From positions 1-48,872 of the forward strand of contig NZ_JADPUN010000139.1 of the NCBI RefSeq assembly GCF_015690345.1: a stretch of 48,872 bases of DNA, in the 5' to 3' direction. Source of the DNA: Plantactinospora alkalitolerans. Its GTDB lineage: Bacteria; Actinomycetota; Actinomycetes; Mycobacteriales; Micromonosporaceae. Both the position numbers and the translations under genes were made by a program. The notes beneath the pieces are model-generated. The model was given only the letters and a program-made list of their open reading frames with translations. It ran no database searches and was not told the DNA's origin. Every line of letters starts with the position of its first letter. Positions within the stretch are counted from its first letter, which is position 1. This document shows, in pieces, positions 41,381 to 48,872 of this stretch.

Positions 41381-42504
41381 GCGCCACCGGACGGCGTACC
41401 CGGCTGCGGGGACGGCCGCTGTTGCACACCTCGTACGCCAGCGAACTGGCCCTGTTCGACACCCCGGCCAAGCGGACCTCGGTGGGCATGCTGCTGATGC
41501 TCGCCGTGGCCCTGCCATTCCTGCTTCCCGACGAGGTGCTGCAACTGCTCGCCGTCTGCTGTGTGGCGGCGATCGGGGCGATCGGGCTCGGCCTGGTCAC
41601 CGGGTACGCCGGTCAGGTGTCGCTGGGGCACGCGTTCTTCCTGGCCATCGGCGCGTACACGGCGGCGGCGATCAGCGGCGACCCGGACGGACGGGTGATC
41701 GGGTTCGGGGTCACCAACATCGGAGTCTGGCTGCCCGCGGCCGGCCTGGTCGCCGGGCTGGCCGGGGTGCTGGTGGCGCCGCTCGCCACCCGGCTGCGCG
41801 GGCTGTATCTGGCGATCGTCACCCTCGGCCTGGTCTTCATCGGCCAGCACGTCTTCAGCGAGTGGTCGGCGCTGACCGGCGGTGCGGGCGTCGGCCGTCC
41901 GGCGGCCACCCTGGAGTTCTTCGGCCAGCCACTGGCCGCCACCGGTGCGCTCGGCACCCGCGACCAGAAGCTCTACTGGCTGATGCTGCTGTTCCTGCTG
42001 ATCTTCGCGCTGGCCGCGGCCAACCTGGCACGGTCGAGGATCGGCCGGGCGTTCACCGCGATCCGGGACCGGGACATCGCGGCCGGGGTGATCGGGGTCA
42101 ACCTGGCCCGGTACAAGGCGATCGCCTTCGCGGTCTCGTCGGCGTACGCGGGCTGCGCGGGCGCGCTGCTCTACACCGTGACCGGCTTCTTCGACCCGAG
42201 TTCGTTCAGCCTGCTGCTGTCGGTGCAGTACATCGCCATGGTGCTGATCGGTGGGGCGGGCACCATCTCCGGTGCGATCGCCGGGGCGTTCTTCATCACC
42301 CTGCTGCCCCGGCTGACCCGGGAGATGCAGGCGTGGGTGCCGTTCCTCAGCGCCCAGCCGAACGAGGTGCCCAATGTCTTCCAGGTGGAGACGATCCTCT
42401 ACGGCGTACTTCTCATCGTCTTTCTTCTCTTCGAGCCCCGGGGCCTGTTCGGGATCTGGGTCCGGGTCCGCAACTACTGGAAGGCATGGCCGTTCTCCTA
42501 CTGA
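41377..42504 (+). CDS. livM: LivM-type ABC transporter permease
   Basis: 375 residues. After a charged N-terminal stretch there are about nine hydrophobic helices, with GLVTGYAGQVSLGHAFFLAIGAY and RGLYLAIVTLGLVF typical of LivM, AIRDRDIAAGVIGVNLARYK as the ATPase-contact loop, and VLIGGAGTISGAIAGAF near the end. The ATG at 41377 overlaps the livH stop (ATGA). The C-terminus (RNYWKAWPFSY) ends 32 bases before the binding-protein gene, whose RBS lies there. Partner of LivH. Confidence 0.92.
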   Translation: MSATGRRTRLRGRPLLHTSYASELALFDTPAKRTSVGMLLMLAVALPFLLPDEVLQLLAVCCVAAIGAIGLGLVTGYAGQVSLGHAFFLAIGAYTAAAISGDPDGRVIGFGVTNIGVWLPAAGLVAGLAGVLVAPLATRLRGLYLAIVTLGLVFIGQHVFSEWSALTGGAGVGRPAATLEFFGQPLAATGALGTRDQKLYWLMLLFLLIFALAAANLARSRIGRAFTAIRDRDIAAGVIGVNLARYKAIAFAVSSAYAGCAGALLYTVTGFFDPSSFSLLLSVQYIAMVLIGGAGTISGAIAGAFFITLLPRLTREMQAWVPFLSAQPNEVPNVFQVETILYGVLLIVFLLFEPRGLFGIWVRVRNYWKAWPFSY

Positions 42505-42536
42505 GCTGCTCCCTTCTCGACCCCTGTGAGGTAGCC

Positions 42537-43853
42537 ATGGGAAGGCACAGATCATCCATTTCCGACGTACGCCGGATCGGGTCCGGAACCCTCGCCCTGC
42601 TGCTCTGCGGCGCGCTCGTCGCCTGCCGGGGCGGCGACGCCGAGACCGACGCGTCCGGGTTGAAGACCGATGTCGGCGTCACCTCCGAGCCGTGCCCGGA
42701 GGCGGTGGACAAGAACAAGGGCTGCATCTACCTGGGCATCATCTCCGACCTCACCGAGGGCCCGTTCCGGGCGCTGGCGGTGCCGATCACCGACGCCCAG
42801 AAGGCGTTCTGGAAGCGGGTGAACACCGCCGGTGGGATCGGCGACCACGAGGTCGACGTGACCCGGTACATCCGGGACAACAAGTACAACCCGCAGACCC
42901 ACAACCAGGTGTACCAGGAGATCAAGCCGAACGTGCTCGCCCTGGCCCAGACCCTCGGCTCACCGACCACGGCCGCGATCCTGGCCGACATGAAGGCCAG
43001 CAACGTGGTCGCGGCCCCGGCCGCGTGGACCTCGGCGTACGCCTTCGAGGACGTCATCGTCGAGTCGGGCGCCAACTACTGCCTGGAGTCGATGAACGCG
43101 CTCGACTACGCCCGGGAGGCGTACGGCGTGAAGTCGGTGCTGGCGGTCCACCTCGCCGGGGACTACGGGGACGACGCCGCGGCCGGGGCGAAGCTCGCCG
43201 CGCAGTCCCTCGGGTTGACCTTCAACGCCGTGAAGACCGACTCGGGCGCGGACAAGCAGGCCGGCGCCATCGGGGCGATCCTGTCCGGCCGACCGGACCT
43301 GGTGATCCTGACGATGGGCCCGGCGGACGCGGCGGCGATCGTGGGACAGGCCGCCGCTCGGGGCTTCACCGGACGGTTCATCGGCACCAGCCCGACCTGG
43401 AACCCGGCGCTGTTGCAGAGCGCCGCCGCGCCCGCCCTGCTGGCCCGCTACGAGCAGACCGCACCGTGGGACTCGTGGGGCACCGACACACCCGGCCACC
43501 AGGCGCTGCGGGCGGCGCTGGGCGGGGTGACCCCGAACGAGGGGTACACCTCGGGCTGGGTGTGGTCGTACCCGATGAAGGCCGCGCTGACCAAGGCGGT
43601 GGCGGGCGGCGATCTCACCCGAGCCGGGCTGGTCGCCGCGGTCAAGTCCCTGACCTCGGTGGACTACGAGGGGATGCTGCCGGCCGGTGCGGGCAACTAC
43701 GCCGCCGGCCCGAACGAGGGGGCGGTACGGGTGACCGCCGTCTACCGTCCGGACCGGGCCGCCCCGACCGGGACGAAGCAGGTACGACCGCTGTTCACCG
43801 GCCCGACCGCGAAGGCGTACACCCTGGACGGACCCTGCTACGCGAAGTTGTGA
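42537..43853 (+). CDS. LivK-type solute-binding lipoprotein
   Basis: 438 residues. The lipobox LLLCGALVAC marks the lipidated Cys (about 30), so the protein is anchored outside the membrane. Mature protein motifs resemble the periplasmic-binding type I ABC superfamily: GCIYLGIISDLTEGPFRA, YIRDNKYNPQTHNQVYQEI, SPTTAAILADMKASNVV, SVLAVHLAGDYGDDAAAGAKLAA, GRPDLVILTMGPADAAAIVGQAAARG. It binds the imported compound and delivers it to LivHM. The ATG at 42537 follows GTGAGGTAGCC. Its closest relatives are probably acid-binding rather than amino-acid-binding, judging from the neighbouring acyl-CoA synthetase; this is inference. Confidence 0.92.
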   Translation: MGRHRSSISDVRRIGSGTLALLLCGALVACRGGDAETDASGLKTDVGVTSEPCPEAVDKNKGCIYLGIISDLTEGPFRALAVPITDAQKAFWKRVNTAGGIGDHEVDVTRYIRDNKYNPQTHNQVYQEIKPNVLALAQTLGSPTTAAILADMKASNVVAAPAAWTSAYAFEDVIVESGANYCLESMNALDYAREAYGVKSVLAVHLAGDYGDDAAAGAKLAAQSLGLTFNAVKTDSGADKQAGAIGAILSGRPDLVILTMGPADAAAIVGQAAARGFTGRFIGTSPTWNPALLQSAAAPALLARYEQTAPWDSWGTDTPGHQALRAALGGVTPNEGYTSGWVWSYPMKAALTKAVAGGDLTRAGLVAAVKSLTSVDYEGMLPAGAGNYAAGPNEGAVRVTAVYRPDRAAPTGTKQVRPLFTGPTAKAYTLDGPCYAKL

Positions 43854-43934
43854 GGCTCCCGCCATGATCGACCGGCTCGGCGGCGGCGGACGCCGTCGCC
43901 GACGAGCCGGGACGAGCTGGCCGCGGTCGGCCGG

Positions 43935-45263
43935 TCAACGGGCCAGCCGGTCGACCGCGGCCACCACCGCGCCCGCACCGTCCTCGCCGGCCAACCGGTC
44001 GGCGAGGAGCCGGGCCCGGTGCCCGAAGGCCGGCTCGGTGACCGCGGCCCGGATCGCGGCGCCGAGCCGGTCCTCGCTGATCCGGTGGAACGGGATCACC
44101 TCCGGGCTGACCCCGAGGGCGGCCAGCCGGGCGGCCCAGAACGGCTGGTCGGCGAGGATCGGCACCGGCACCGCCGGAATTCCGGCCCGGAGCCCGGCGG
44201 CGACGGTGCCGCAGCCGGCGTGGTGGACCAGGGCCGCCATCCGGGGGAAGAGCCAGCCGTGCGGCACGTCCCCGACGGTCAGCACCTGGTCCGACCCGCT
44301 CCCCGATTCCGGCCGGACGACGCTCGCCGGGTCTGCGCCGTCCACGAGTCCGGCGCGGAGGTCCCGCATCGATTCGCTTCCCGGGTGCGGTCCGGCGCCG
44401 ATGCCCTGCACCACGCCGCGTACTCCGGCGCGCCGGAGCGCGCGGCTGACCAGGCTGTGCAGCTCCCCGCCGGTGTCGGCGAGGCTGCCGAAGCCGACGT
44501 ACACCGGCGGCGGGCCGGCGGCGAGGAAGTCGAGCAGGGCGGCGGGCGGCCGCCACTGCGGGGCGGCCAGCGGCCACCAGTAGCCGACCACGTCCAGGCC
44601 GGAGCGCCAGTCCACTGGCCGGGGCAGCACCGCCGGGCTGAAGCCGTGGGTGATCGGCCAGCCGGTGGCCTCGGCATGCCGCTCCAGGGCGGCGATGTCG
44701 GCCGGCGGCAGGCCCAGCCGGGCGCGAAGCCGCCGCGAGGCGTCCGCGTAGACCTGGCGGACCAGCCGTTGGCCGAGCCATCCGGCGGCCCGGTTGCCCC
44801 AACTGCCGAGCGACCGTATGCCGAGCAGGATCGGTGGAAACGCGCGGGTGGGATAGGTCGGCTGGAGGAAGACGCCGAGGCTGGGGATGCCGTGGTGCTG
44901 CGCCACCGAGTAGCCCAGCGGTGCGGTGGTGCTGGAGAGCAGCAGCAGGTCGGTGCCGCCCTCGGCCGCGGTCGCGATGCCGGCACCGAGGTCGCCGACG
45001 AACCGGCCGCCGAGCCGGACGAACTCGACCACGCCCGGTGCCCCGGGCAGGGACGACAGTCGTCGTCCGGCGGCCGCCGTCCGGAGGGCCGGGAGGTCGC
45101 CGGGAATCGGCCGGAACTCCAGCCCGCAACCGGTCACCAGGTCGGCGTACCGGGCGGGTGCGGCGATCGCCACCCGGTGGCCGGCGGTCAGCAGCCGGGC
45201 GCCGAGGCCGGTGTAGGGGGCGACGTCCCCCAGGGAACCGGCGGTGACGATCAGAACCCGCAT
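43935..45263 (-). CDS. GT1-family (UGT/MGT-like) glycosyltransferase
   Basis: 442 residues. N-terminal Rossmann half begins MRVLIVTAGSLGDVAPYTGLGARL, followed by RVAIAAPARYADLV, LGVFLQPTYPTRAFP; the C-terminal donor half has VYVGFGSLADTGGE, VLTVGDVPHGWLFPRM and the signature HHAGCGTVAAGLRAGIPAVPVPILADQPFWAARL. Family members add sugars from nucleotide sugars to macrolides, sterols, flavonoids or lipids. The ATG at 45263 has GGAGG five bases upstream; upstream in-frame codons run through the tandem repeats and are not coding. It is divergent from a GT28-type glycosyltransferase. Confidence 0.93.
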   Translation of the reverse strand: MRVLIVTAGSLGDVAPYTGLGARLLTAGHRVAIAAPARYADLVTGCGLEFRPIPGDLPALRTAAAGRRLSSLPGAPGVVEFVRLGGRFVGDLGAGIATAAEGGTDLLLLSSTTAPLGYSVAQHHGIPSLGVFLQPTYPTRAFPPILLGIRSLGSWGNRAAGWLGQRLVRQVYADASRRLRARLGLPPADIAALERHAEATGWPITHGFSPAVLPRPVDWRSGLDVVGYWWPLAAPQWRPPAALLDFLAAGPPPVYVGFGSLADTGGELHSLVSRALRRAGVRGVVQGIGAGPHPGSESMRDLRAGLVDGADPASVVRPESGSGSDQVLTVGDVPHGWLFPRMAALVHHAGCGTVAAGLRAGIPAVPVPILADQPFWAARLAALGVSPEVIPFHRISEDRLGAAIRAAVTEPAFGHRARLLADRLAGEDGAGAVVAAVDRLAR

Positions 45264-45388
45264 CCGGACCTCCCGGCGGGCCGAAGAGGTGTTCGCTGGT
45301 GGCGCGGGGCGCCTGAACCCGCTGGCCACGCGGGGTATCCGGAGTCTACGCCGGTGCCGCCGCCGTTGACCGCTGTCGGCGGAACGGA

Positions 45389-45531
45389 GGCGTACCGGTC
45401 CGGCCGGGAACGGAGGCGCGCCGTCCGCCGGGACAGAAGGCGTACCGGTCCGGCCGGGAACGAAGGCGTACCGGTCCGGCCGGGTCGGGTGGCGGACGAG
45501 CCGGGGCCGGAGCGGACGAGCCGGGGCCGAA
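45389..45531. repeat. Imperfect tandem repeats between divergent glycosyltransferase genes
   Basis: Units beginning CGTACCGGTCCGGCCGGGAA appear at 45391, 45441 and 45467, with a diverged copy near 45417, so four copies of about 26 bases. Immediately after, the 20-base unit GCGGACGAGCCGGGGCCGGA occurs twice (45492-45511 and 45512-45531). No reading frame is conserved. The array lies in the 328-base gap that must hold the promoters of both glycosyltransferase genes; the rest of the gap shows nothing recognisable. Confidence 0.65.
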
Positions 45532-45591
45532 AAGGTGGCAGGACGGTGGTGGTCCGAGGATTCTTCGCACTTTCTCCGGGTAGATGGCCGG

Positions 45592-47016
45592 ATGACGTTC
45601 AGTCCCGGGCGGTACCAGGTCAGCCGTAAGGAGGCGTCCGAGCCGCCGATCGGCGGTTCGGGAGGGCGACGTCCCCGTGTGATGATCATCTACGCCAGCG
45701 CTGGTGCCGGGCACGACGGCGCGAGCCGCGAACTGGCCCGCCGGCTCCGCGAGCGTGGACTACGGGCGGACTGCGTGGACCTGGCCGACATCTTCCCGTG
45801 GGGACTCGGACGACTGCTCCGTGGCACCTACCACGGGATGTTGAGCCGGCTGCCCTGGATCTACGGGCTGCTGTTCTCCATCGGGGGCAACTTCAGTCGG
45901 GCCGCGCCGATCACCCGGGCGTTGCTGCGACCGGTGTGGCCACGGGTGCTCCGGATGCTGCCGCCGGACACCCGGGCCGTGGTCTCGACGTACCCGGTGG
46001 TCAGTCAGATCGTCGGGCCGCTGCGCCGCGAGGGCCGGCTCGCCGTACCGGTGATCACCTATCTGACCGACTTCGCGGTCAACCCGATCTGGGTGTCCCC
46101 GGGTATCGACGTGCACTGCGCCGCGCACGACACCACCCGGACCGAGGCGCGGGCGCTCGGCGCCGGCGAGGTCCGGGTGGCGGGTCGACTGGTCTCCGCC
46201 GGCTTCCGTCCCGGAGCCGAGGAGGACAAGCGGAACGCCCGCGAACGGCTCGGGCTGCCCCTCGACACGCGGCTCGCGCTGCTGGTCGCCGGCTCCTGGG
46301 GAGTCGGCGCGGTGGCGCGGACGGCAGCCGAGATCGCCCGAACCGGGGTGGCGGTCCCGGTGGTGGTCTGCGGCCGGAACACCGCGCTGTACCACCGGCT
46401 GAAGCGGAAGCGGATCGGACACGTCTTCGGATGGGTCGACGACATGCCCGAACTGCTCCGGGCGGCGGACGTGCTCGTGGAGAACGCCGGCGGACTCACC
46501 GCGCTGGAGGCGATGGCCTGCGGATTGCCGGTGGCCACCTACCGACCCATCCCCGGCCACGGCAGGGCGAACGCCGACACCATGAGCCGAGCCGGGGTGG
46601 CGACCTGGGTGCGCCGCTCCGCCGACCTGGGCCCGATCCTGGTCCAACTCGCCGACGGTGCCGAGGGCCAGCGGCAGCGGGCGGCCGGACTCGCGCTCTT
46701 CGACGCCGACCCGGCGGCGGTGGTCGCCGACGTCGCCCGTGGCGTCGAGGCAGCGTCGTCGCCCCGGAAACCGGTGCCGGTCGACGATCCGGTGCCGGTC
46801 GACGATCCGGCGTTGGTCGACGATCCGGCGCTCGTCGACAGCCCGGTGGCGGTGCCGGCCGAGGTGACGACGGGACTGACCGCCGCGCCACCGCGTCGAA
46901 CGCTGACCCGCTGGGTGGGACTGCGGGCCAGCATGGCGAAGAAGCGGATCGGCGCGGACGAACCAGGGGCCGATGGCGGCAGCCAACCGGCCAACCGGCC
47001 GGACCGGCAAGGCTGA
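45592..47016 (+). CDS. MGDG-synthase-like (GT28) glycosyltransferase
   Basis: 474 residues from ATG 45592. The MGDG-synthase N-terminal domain begins VMIIYASAGAGHDGASREL, then AVVSTYPVVSQIVGPLRREG, VITYLTDFAVNPIWVSPGID; the donor-binding half has LLVAGSWGVGAVARTAAEI, GHVFGWVDDMPELLRAADVLVENAGGLTALEAMACGLPVATYRPIPGHGRANADTMSRAG. Such enzymes transfer a sugar to a diacylglycerol or similar lipid, or act in envelope glycolipid synthesis. The C-terminal 90 residues hold VDDPxL-type repeats (about 400-415) and a low-complexity tail. The start is uncertain: GTG 45679 would also preserve the domain, and an isolated AAGGAGG (45628-45635) lacks a start codon nearby. Confidence 0.85.
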   Translation: MTFSPGRYQVSRKEASEPPIGGSGGRRPRVMIIYASAGAGHDGASRELARRLRERGLRADCVDLADIFPWGLGRLLRGTYHGMLSRLPWIYGLLFSIGGNFSRAAPITRALLRPVWPRVLRMLPPDTRAVVSTYPVVSQIVGPLRREGRLAVPVITYLTDFAVNPIWVSPGIDVHCAAHDTTRTEARALGAGEVRVAGRLVSAGFRPGAEEDKRNARERLGLPLDTRLALLVAGSWGVGAVARTAAEIARTGVAVPVVVCGRNTALYHRLKRKRIGHVFGWVDDMPELLRAADVLVENAGGLTALEAMACGLPVATYRPIPGHGRANADTMSRAGVATWVRRSADLGPILVQLADGAEGQRQRAAGLALFDADPAAVVADVARGVEAASSPRKPVPVDDPVPVDDPALVDDPALVDSPVAVPAEVTTGLTAAPPRRTLTRWVGLRASMAKKRIGADEPGADGGSQPANRPDRQG

Positions 47017-47115
47017 GGTGCAGGTCGCCGACCCGCCTCCCTACCTCGACGGCAGCGGAACCAGGACGGCGCCCCGCCGCCCCGGCGTCCCGACCCTGGA
47101 TTCGGAGGTCGCCCG

Positions 47116-47958
47116 ATGAACAGCATCGCCATCGTTCTGGGGTTGGCCTCGGCCGCGTGCTTCGCGGTGAGTTCGGTGCTGGAGCAGCGTGCCGCCAAGC
47201 GGGAACGGCCGACCCGGACCATCGACCCACGACTGCTGATCCGGCTGCTGCACCGCCGACTGTGGCTGCTCGGCTGGATCCCGGACGCCTTCGGCACCAT
47301 GCTGCAGGCGCTCGCGCTGCGTTTCGGCGCGCTCGCCCTGGTCGAACCGCTCCTGGTCAGTGGTCTCTTCATGGCGATCCCGCTCGAGGCGGCGCTCGAA
47401 CGCCGCCGGGTGCACCGGCGGGACATGCTGGTGGTGGTGATCGGGGTCATCGGGCTCACCGGCTTCCTGGTCGCCGCCAACCCGCGTGGCGGTGTGCAGG
47501 AGCCGAAGGCGTTGGCCTGGGTCGGCGTCGGCATCGCCGTCGGAGTGCTGGTCACGATCTGCCTGCTGCTCGCCTGGCGGACCCAGGCGGCGACCCGGGG
47601 GCTGATGCTGGGAATCGCCACCGGCCTGCTCTACGCCACCGCCGCGGCCCTGCTCAAGAGCGTGATCGAGAAGCTGCCGGATCATCCGGCCGAGGTCTTC
47701 ACGGACTGGCATCTCTACGCCCTGATGGTGGTCGGCGGCGCGGCGCTGACCCTGAACCAGAACGCCTTCCAGGGCGGCCCGATCGCCGCCCCGCTGACCG
47801 CGATCGCGCTGCTCGACCCGTTCGCCAGTGTGCTGATCGGGGTCACCGCGTTCGAGGAGAAACTCTCGCTCCAGGGGCCACGCCTGATCGTCGGCCTGCT
47901 CGCCGTCGCGGCGATGTGCACCGGTATCTGGATGGCCCGACGTACCCAGTCAAGCTGA
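47116..47958 (+). CDS. DMT-superfamily (EamA-like) membrane protein
   Basis: 280 residues with about nine or ten hydrophobic helices. SIAIVLGLASAACFAVSSVLEQRAAKRE is followed by ALRFGALALVEPLLVSGLFMAIPLEAALERRRV, the EamA-like repeat pattern, and a second repeat (TAIALLDPFASVLIGVTAFEEKLSLQG). Family members export metabolites or transport small molecules; the substrate is unknown. ATG 47116 is preceded by a GGAGG-like GATTCGGAGGTCGCCCG. It is 99 bases downstream of the glycosyltransferase on the same strand and may be cotranscribed. Confidence 0.87.
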   Translation: MNSIAIVLGLASAACFAVSSVLEQRAAKRERPTRTIDPRLLIRLLHRRLWLLGWIPDAFGTMLQALALRFGALALVEPLLVSGLFMAIPLEAALERRRVHRRDMLVVVIGVIGLTGFLVAANPRGGVQEPKALAWVGVGIAVGVLVTICLLLAWRTQAATRGLMLGIATGLLYATAAALLKSVIEKLPDHPAEVFTDWHLYALMVVGGAALTLNQNAFQGGPIAAPLTAIALLDPFASVLIGVTAFEEKLSLQGPRLIVGLLAVAAMCTGIWMARRTQSS

Positions 47959-48186
47959 CACGCCGACCGGGCGGGCGTGGCCGGGCGGACCGACCCGACC
48001 CGATGGGACGCAGGTCATCGGGGGGTCGAACACGCCGAGAGGAATTCGGCGGCCCGCACCGCCGAGGGTGGGAAGTTGGGTACGCTCGGTGAAGATTACT
48101 TAGCGCGAGCGATGGGTTACTACCAATCCGGCGCGGCGGTCTGGCTGGGCCCGGGCTGACAGATTGACCTCGCGAGAGGCGGCAGC

Positions 48187-48872
48187 GTGCTTGATCTGAC
48201 CGACGATGTTCCGGGCCGTCCATCTGCGGATCGGCCGGGCGGACGCCGGCAGCCGGACACCGTGGTGGCCGGGGAGAACTTTCCGGTCGCACTCCGGGTC
48301 CTACCGGCGCGGACCCGTCGGCACCTGCTCGCCCTCTACGGGTACGCCCGGTTCGTCGACGACCTCGGTGACGAGCCGGACGACGCCGGCCGGGACGAGC
48401 CTCCCGCCGTCCGACTCGCCGCACTGGACCGGTTCGAACGCGAGGTGCGTGCGCTGTACGCCGGCCACCCGCCACGGCATCCGGTGCTGGTCCGACTGGC
48501 GCCGACCGTGGTCGACCGCCGGCTGCCGCTCGACCCGCTGCTCCGGTTGATCGAGGCGAACCGCCGTGACCAGGTCACGACCCGTTATCCGACGTTCGGT
48601 GCCCTGGTCGAGTACTGCCACTTCTCCGCCGACCCGGTCGGCGAACTCGTACTGCACGTCTTCGACTCTCCGACACCCGCCCGGATCCAACTCTCGAACC
48701 GGGTCTGCACGGCGTTGCAGGTCATCGAGCACCTGCAGGACGTGGCGGAGGACCGGCGCCGGGGGCGGATCTACCTACCGACCCAGGACCTGGTGGCGGC
48801 CGGGGTGGCGGAGGAGGACCTCGACGCGCCGCGGGCCGGTGACGGGCTGCGCGCCGTCGTCCGGCGGCAGGC
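48187..48872 (+). CDS. hpnC: HpnC-type squalene/phytoene synthase family protein, 5' part
   Basis: The frame opens at GTG 48187, after GAGAGG with seven bases of spacing, and is open to the right edge (228 codons). AGENFPVALRVLPARTRRHL is the hallmark N-terminus of HpnC. YARFVDDLGDEPDD is the first Asp-rich motif, and NRVCTALQVIEHLQDVAEDRRRGRIYLP the second (QDVxED, RGRxYLP) of head-to-head isoprenoid condensing enzymes. HpnC works with HpnD and HpnE to make squalene for hopanoids; those genes would be expected just outside the window. In the 228 bases before the start I see no certain promoter. Confidence 0.9.
   Translation, partial: MLDLTDDVPGRPSADRPGGRRQPDTVVAGENFPVALRVLPARTRRHLLALYGYARFVDDLGDEPDDAGRDEPPAVRLAALDRFEREVRALYAGHPPRHPVLVRLAPTVVDRRLPLDPLLRLIEANRRDQVTTRYPTFGALVEYCHFSADPVGELVLHVFDSPTPARIQLSNRVCTALQVIEHLQDVAEDRRRGRIYLPTQDLVAAGVAEEDLDAPRAGDGLRAVVRRQ

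Noticed and set aside
45389-45531. CRISPR array
   Set aside because: Repeats are contiguous and imperfect, without unique spacers; nearby genes are glycosyltransferases.

Overview
The window looks like chromosomal DNA of a high-GC filamentous actinobacterium, most likely a member of the Micromonosporaceae. This is inferred from the strong G/C bias at third codon positions, frequent GTG/TTG starts, TANNNT-type leaderless starts, and gene content such as a GH10 xylanase, an AA10-CBM2 LPMO, an LtrA protein, an HpnC and a giant SARP regulator. The strain cannot be named from sequence alone.

Left arm (1-15.5 kb): a truncated secreted GH10 xylanase, an LtrA membrane protein, a 55-residue membrane peptide, a divergent acetate-kinase-like protein facing an HxlR regulator, an Mrr-like nuclease with a coiled coil, a leaderless gene of unknown function, a YcnI/DUF1775 protein that lacks the usual N-terminal His, a PHM-like copper monooxygenase lipoprotein, a very large HEAT-type repeat protein, a DUF2726-like protein and a secreted LPMO. 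Much of this arm concerns extracellular polysaccharide attack and copper.

Central island (about 15.8-29.9 kb): nine tightly packed or overlapping minus-strand genes (ACP, NAD(P)-dependent acyl reductase, UbiA-like membrane protein, PEP-synthase/rifampicin-phosphotransferase-like enzyme, FAAL-type acyl-AMP ligase, nucleotidyltransferase with a PqqD-like segment, thymidylate-kinase-like protein, cytochrome P450, P-loop kinase) transcribed away from a 932-residue AfsR-type SARP regulator. There is no PKS or NRPS. The genes suggest that a fatty acid is activated, loaded on the ACP, reduced, phosphorylated or nucleotidylated, possibly transferred by the UbiA-like protein and hydroxylated by the P450. 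I do not recognise this combination as a known pathway, and it is the best candidate here for an undescribed system. An IS5-type transposase remnant abuts its left end. On the right, an ECF sigma-factor fragment begins at the SARP stop codon, followed by a decayed regulator, so the block looks acquired or rearranged.

Right arm (30.5-48.9 kb): a GNAT acetyltransferase, a P450-ferredoxin pair, a metallophosphoesterase, a soluble transhydrogenase, an alpha/beta hydrolase and a CHRD protein. Next comes a six-gene operon in which a branched-chain-amino-acid-type ABC transporter (livF-livG-livH-livM-livK) encloses a long-chain acyl-CoA synthetase; it has a clear -35/-10 promoter and mostly 4-base overlaps. 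Two divergent glycosyltransferases separated by tandem repeats, a DMT-type membrane protein and the start of a hopanoid-type squalene synthase gene (hpnC) finish the window. No tRNA, rRNA, complete transposon or CRISPR array was found.
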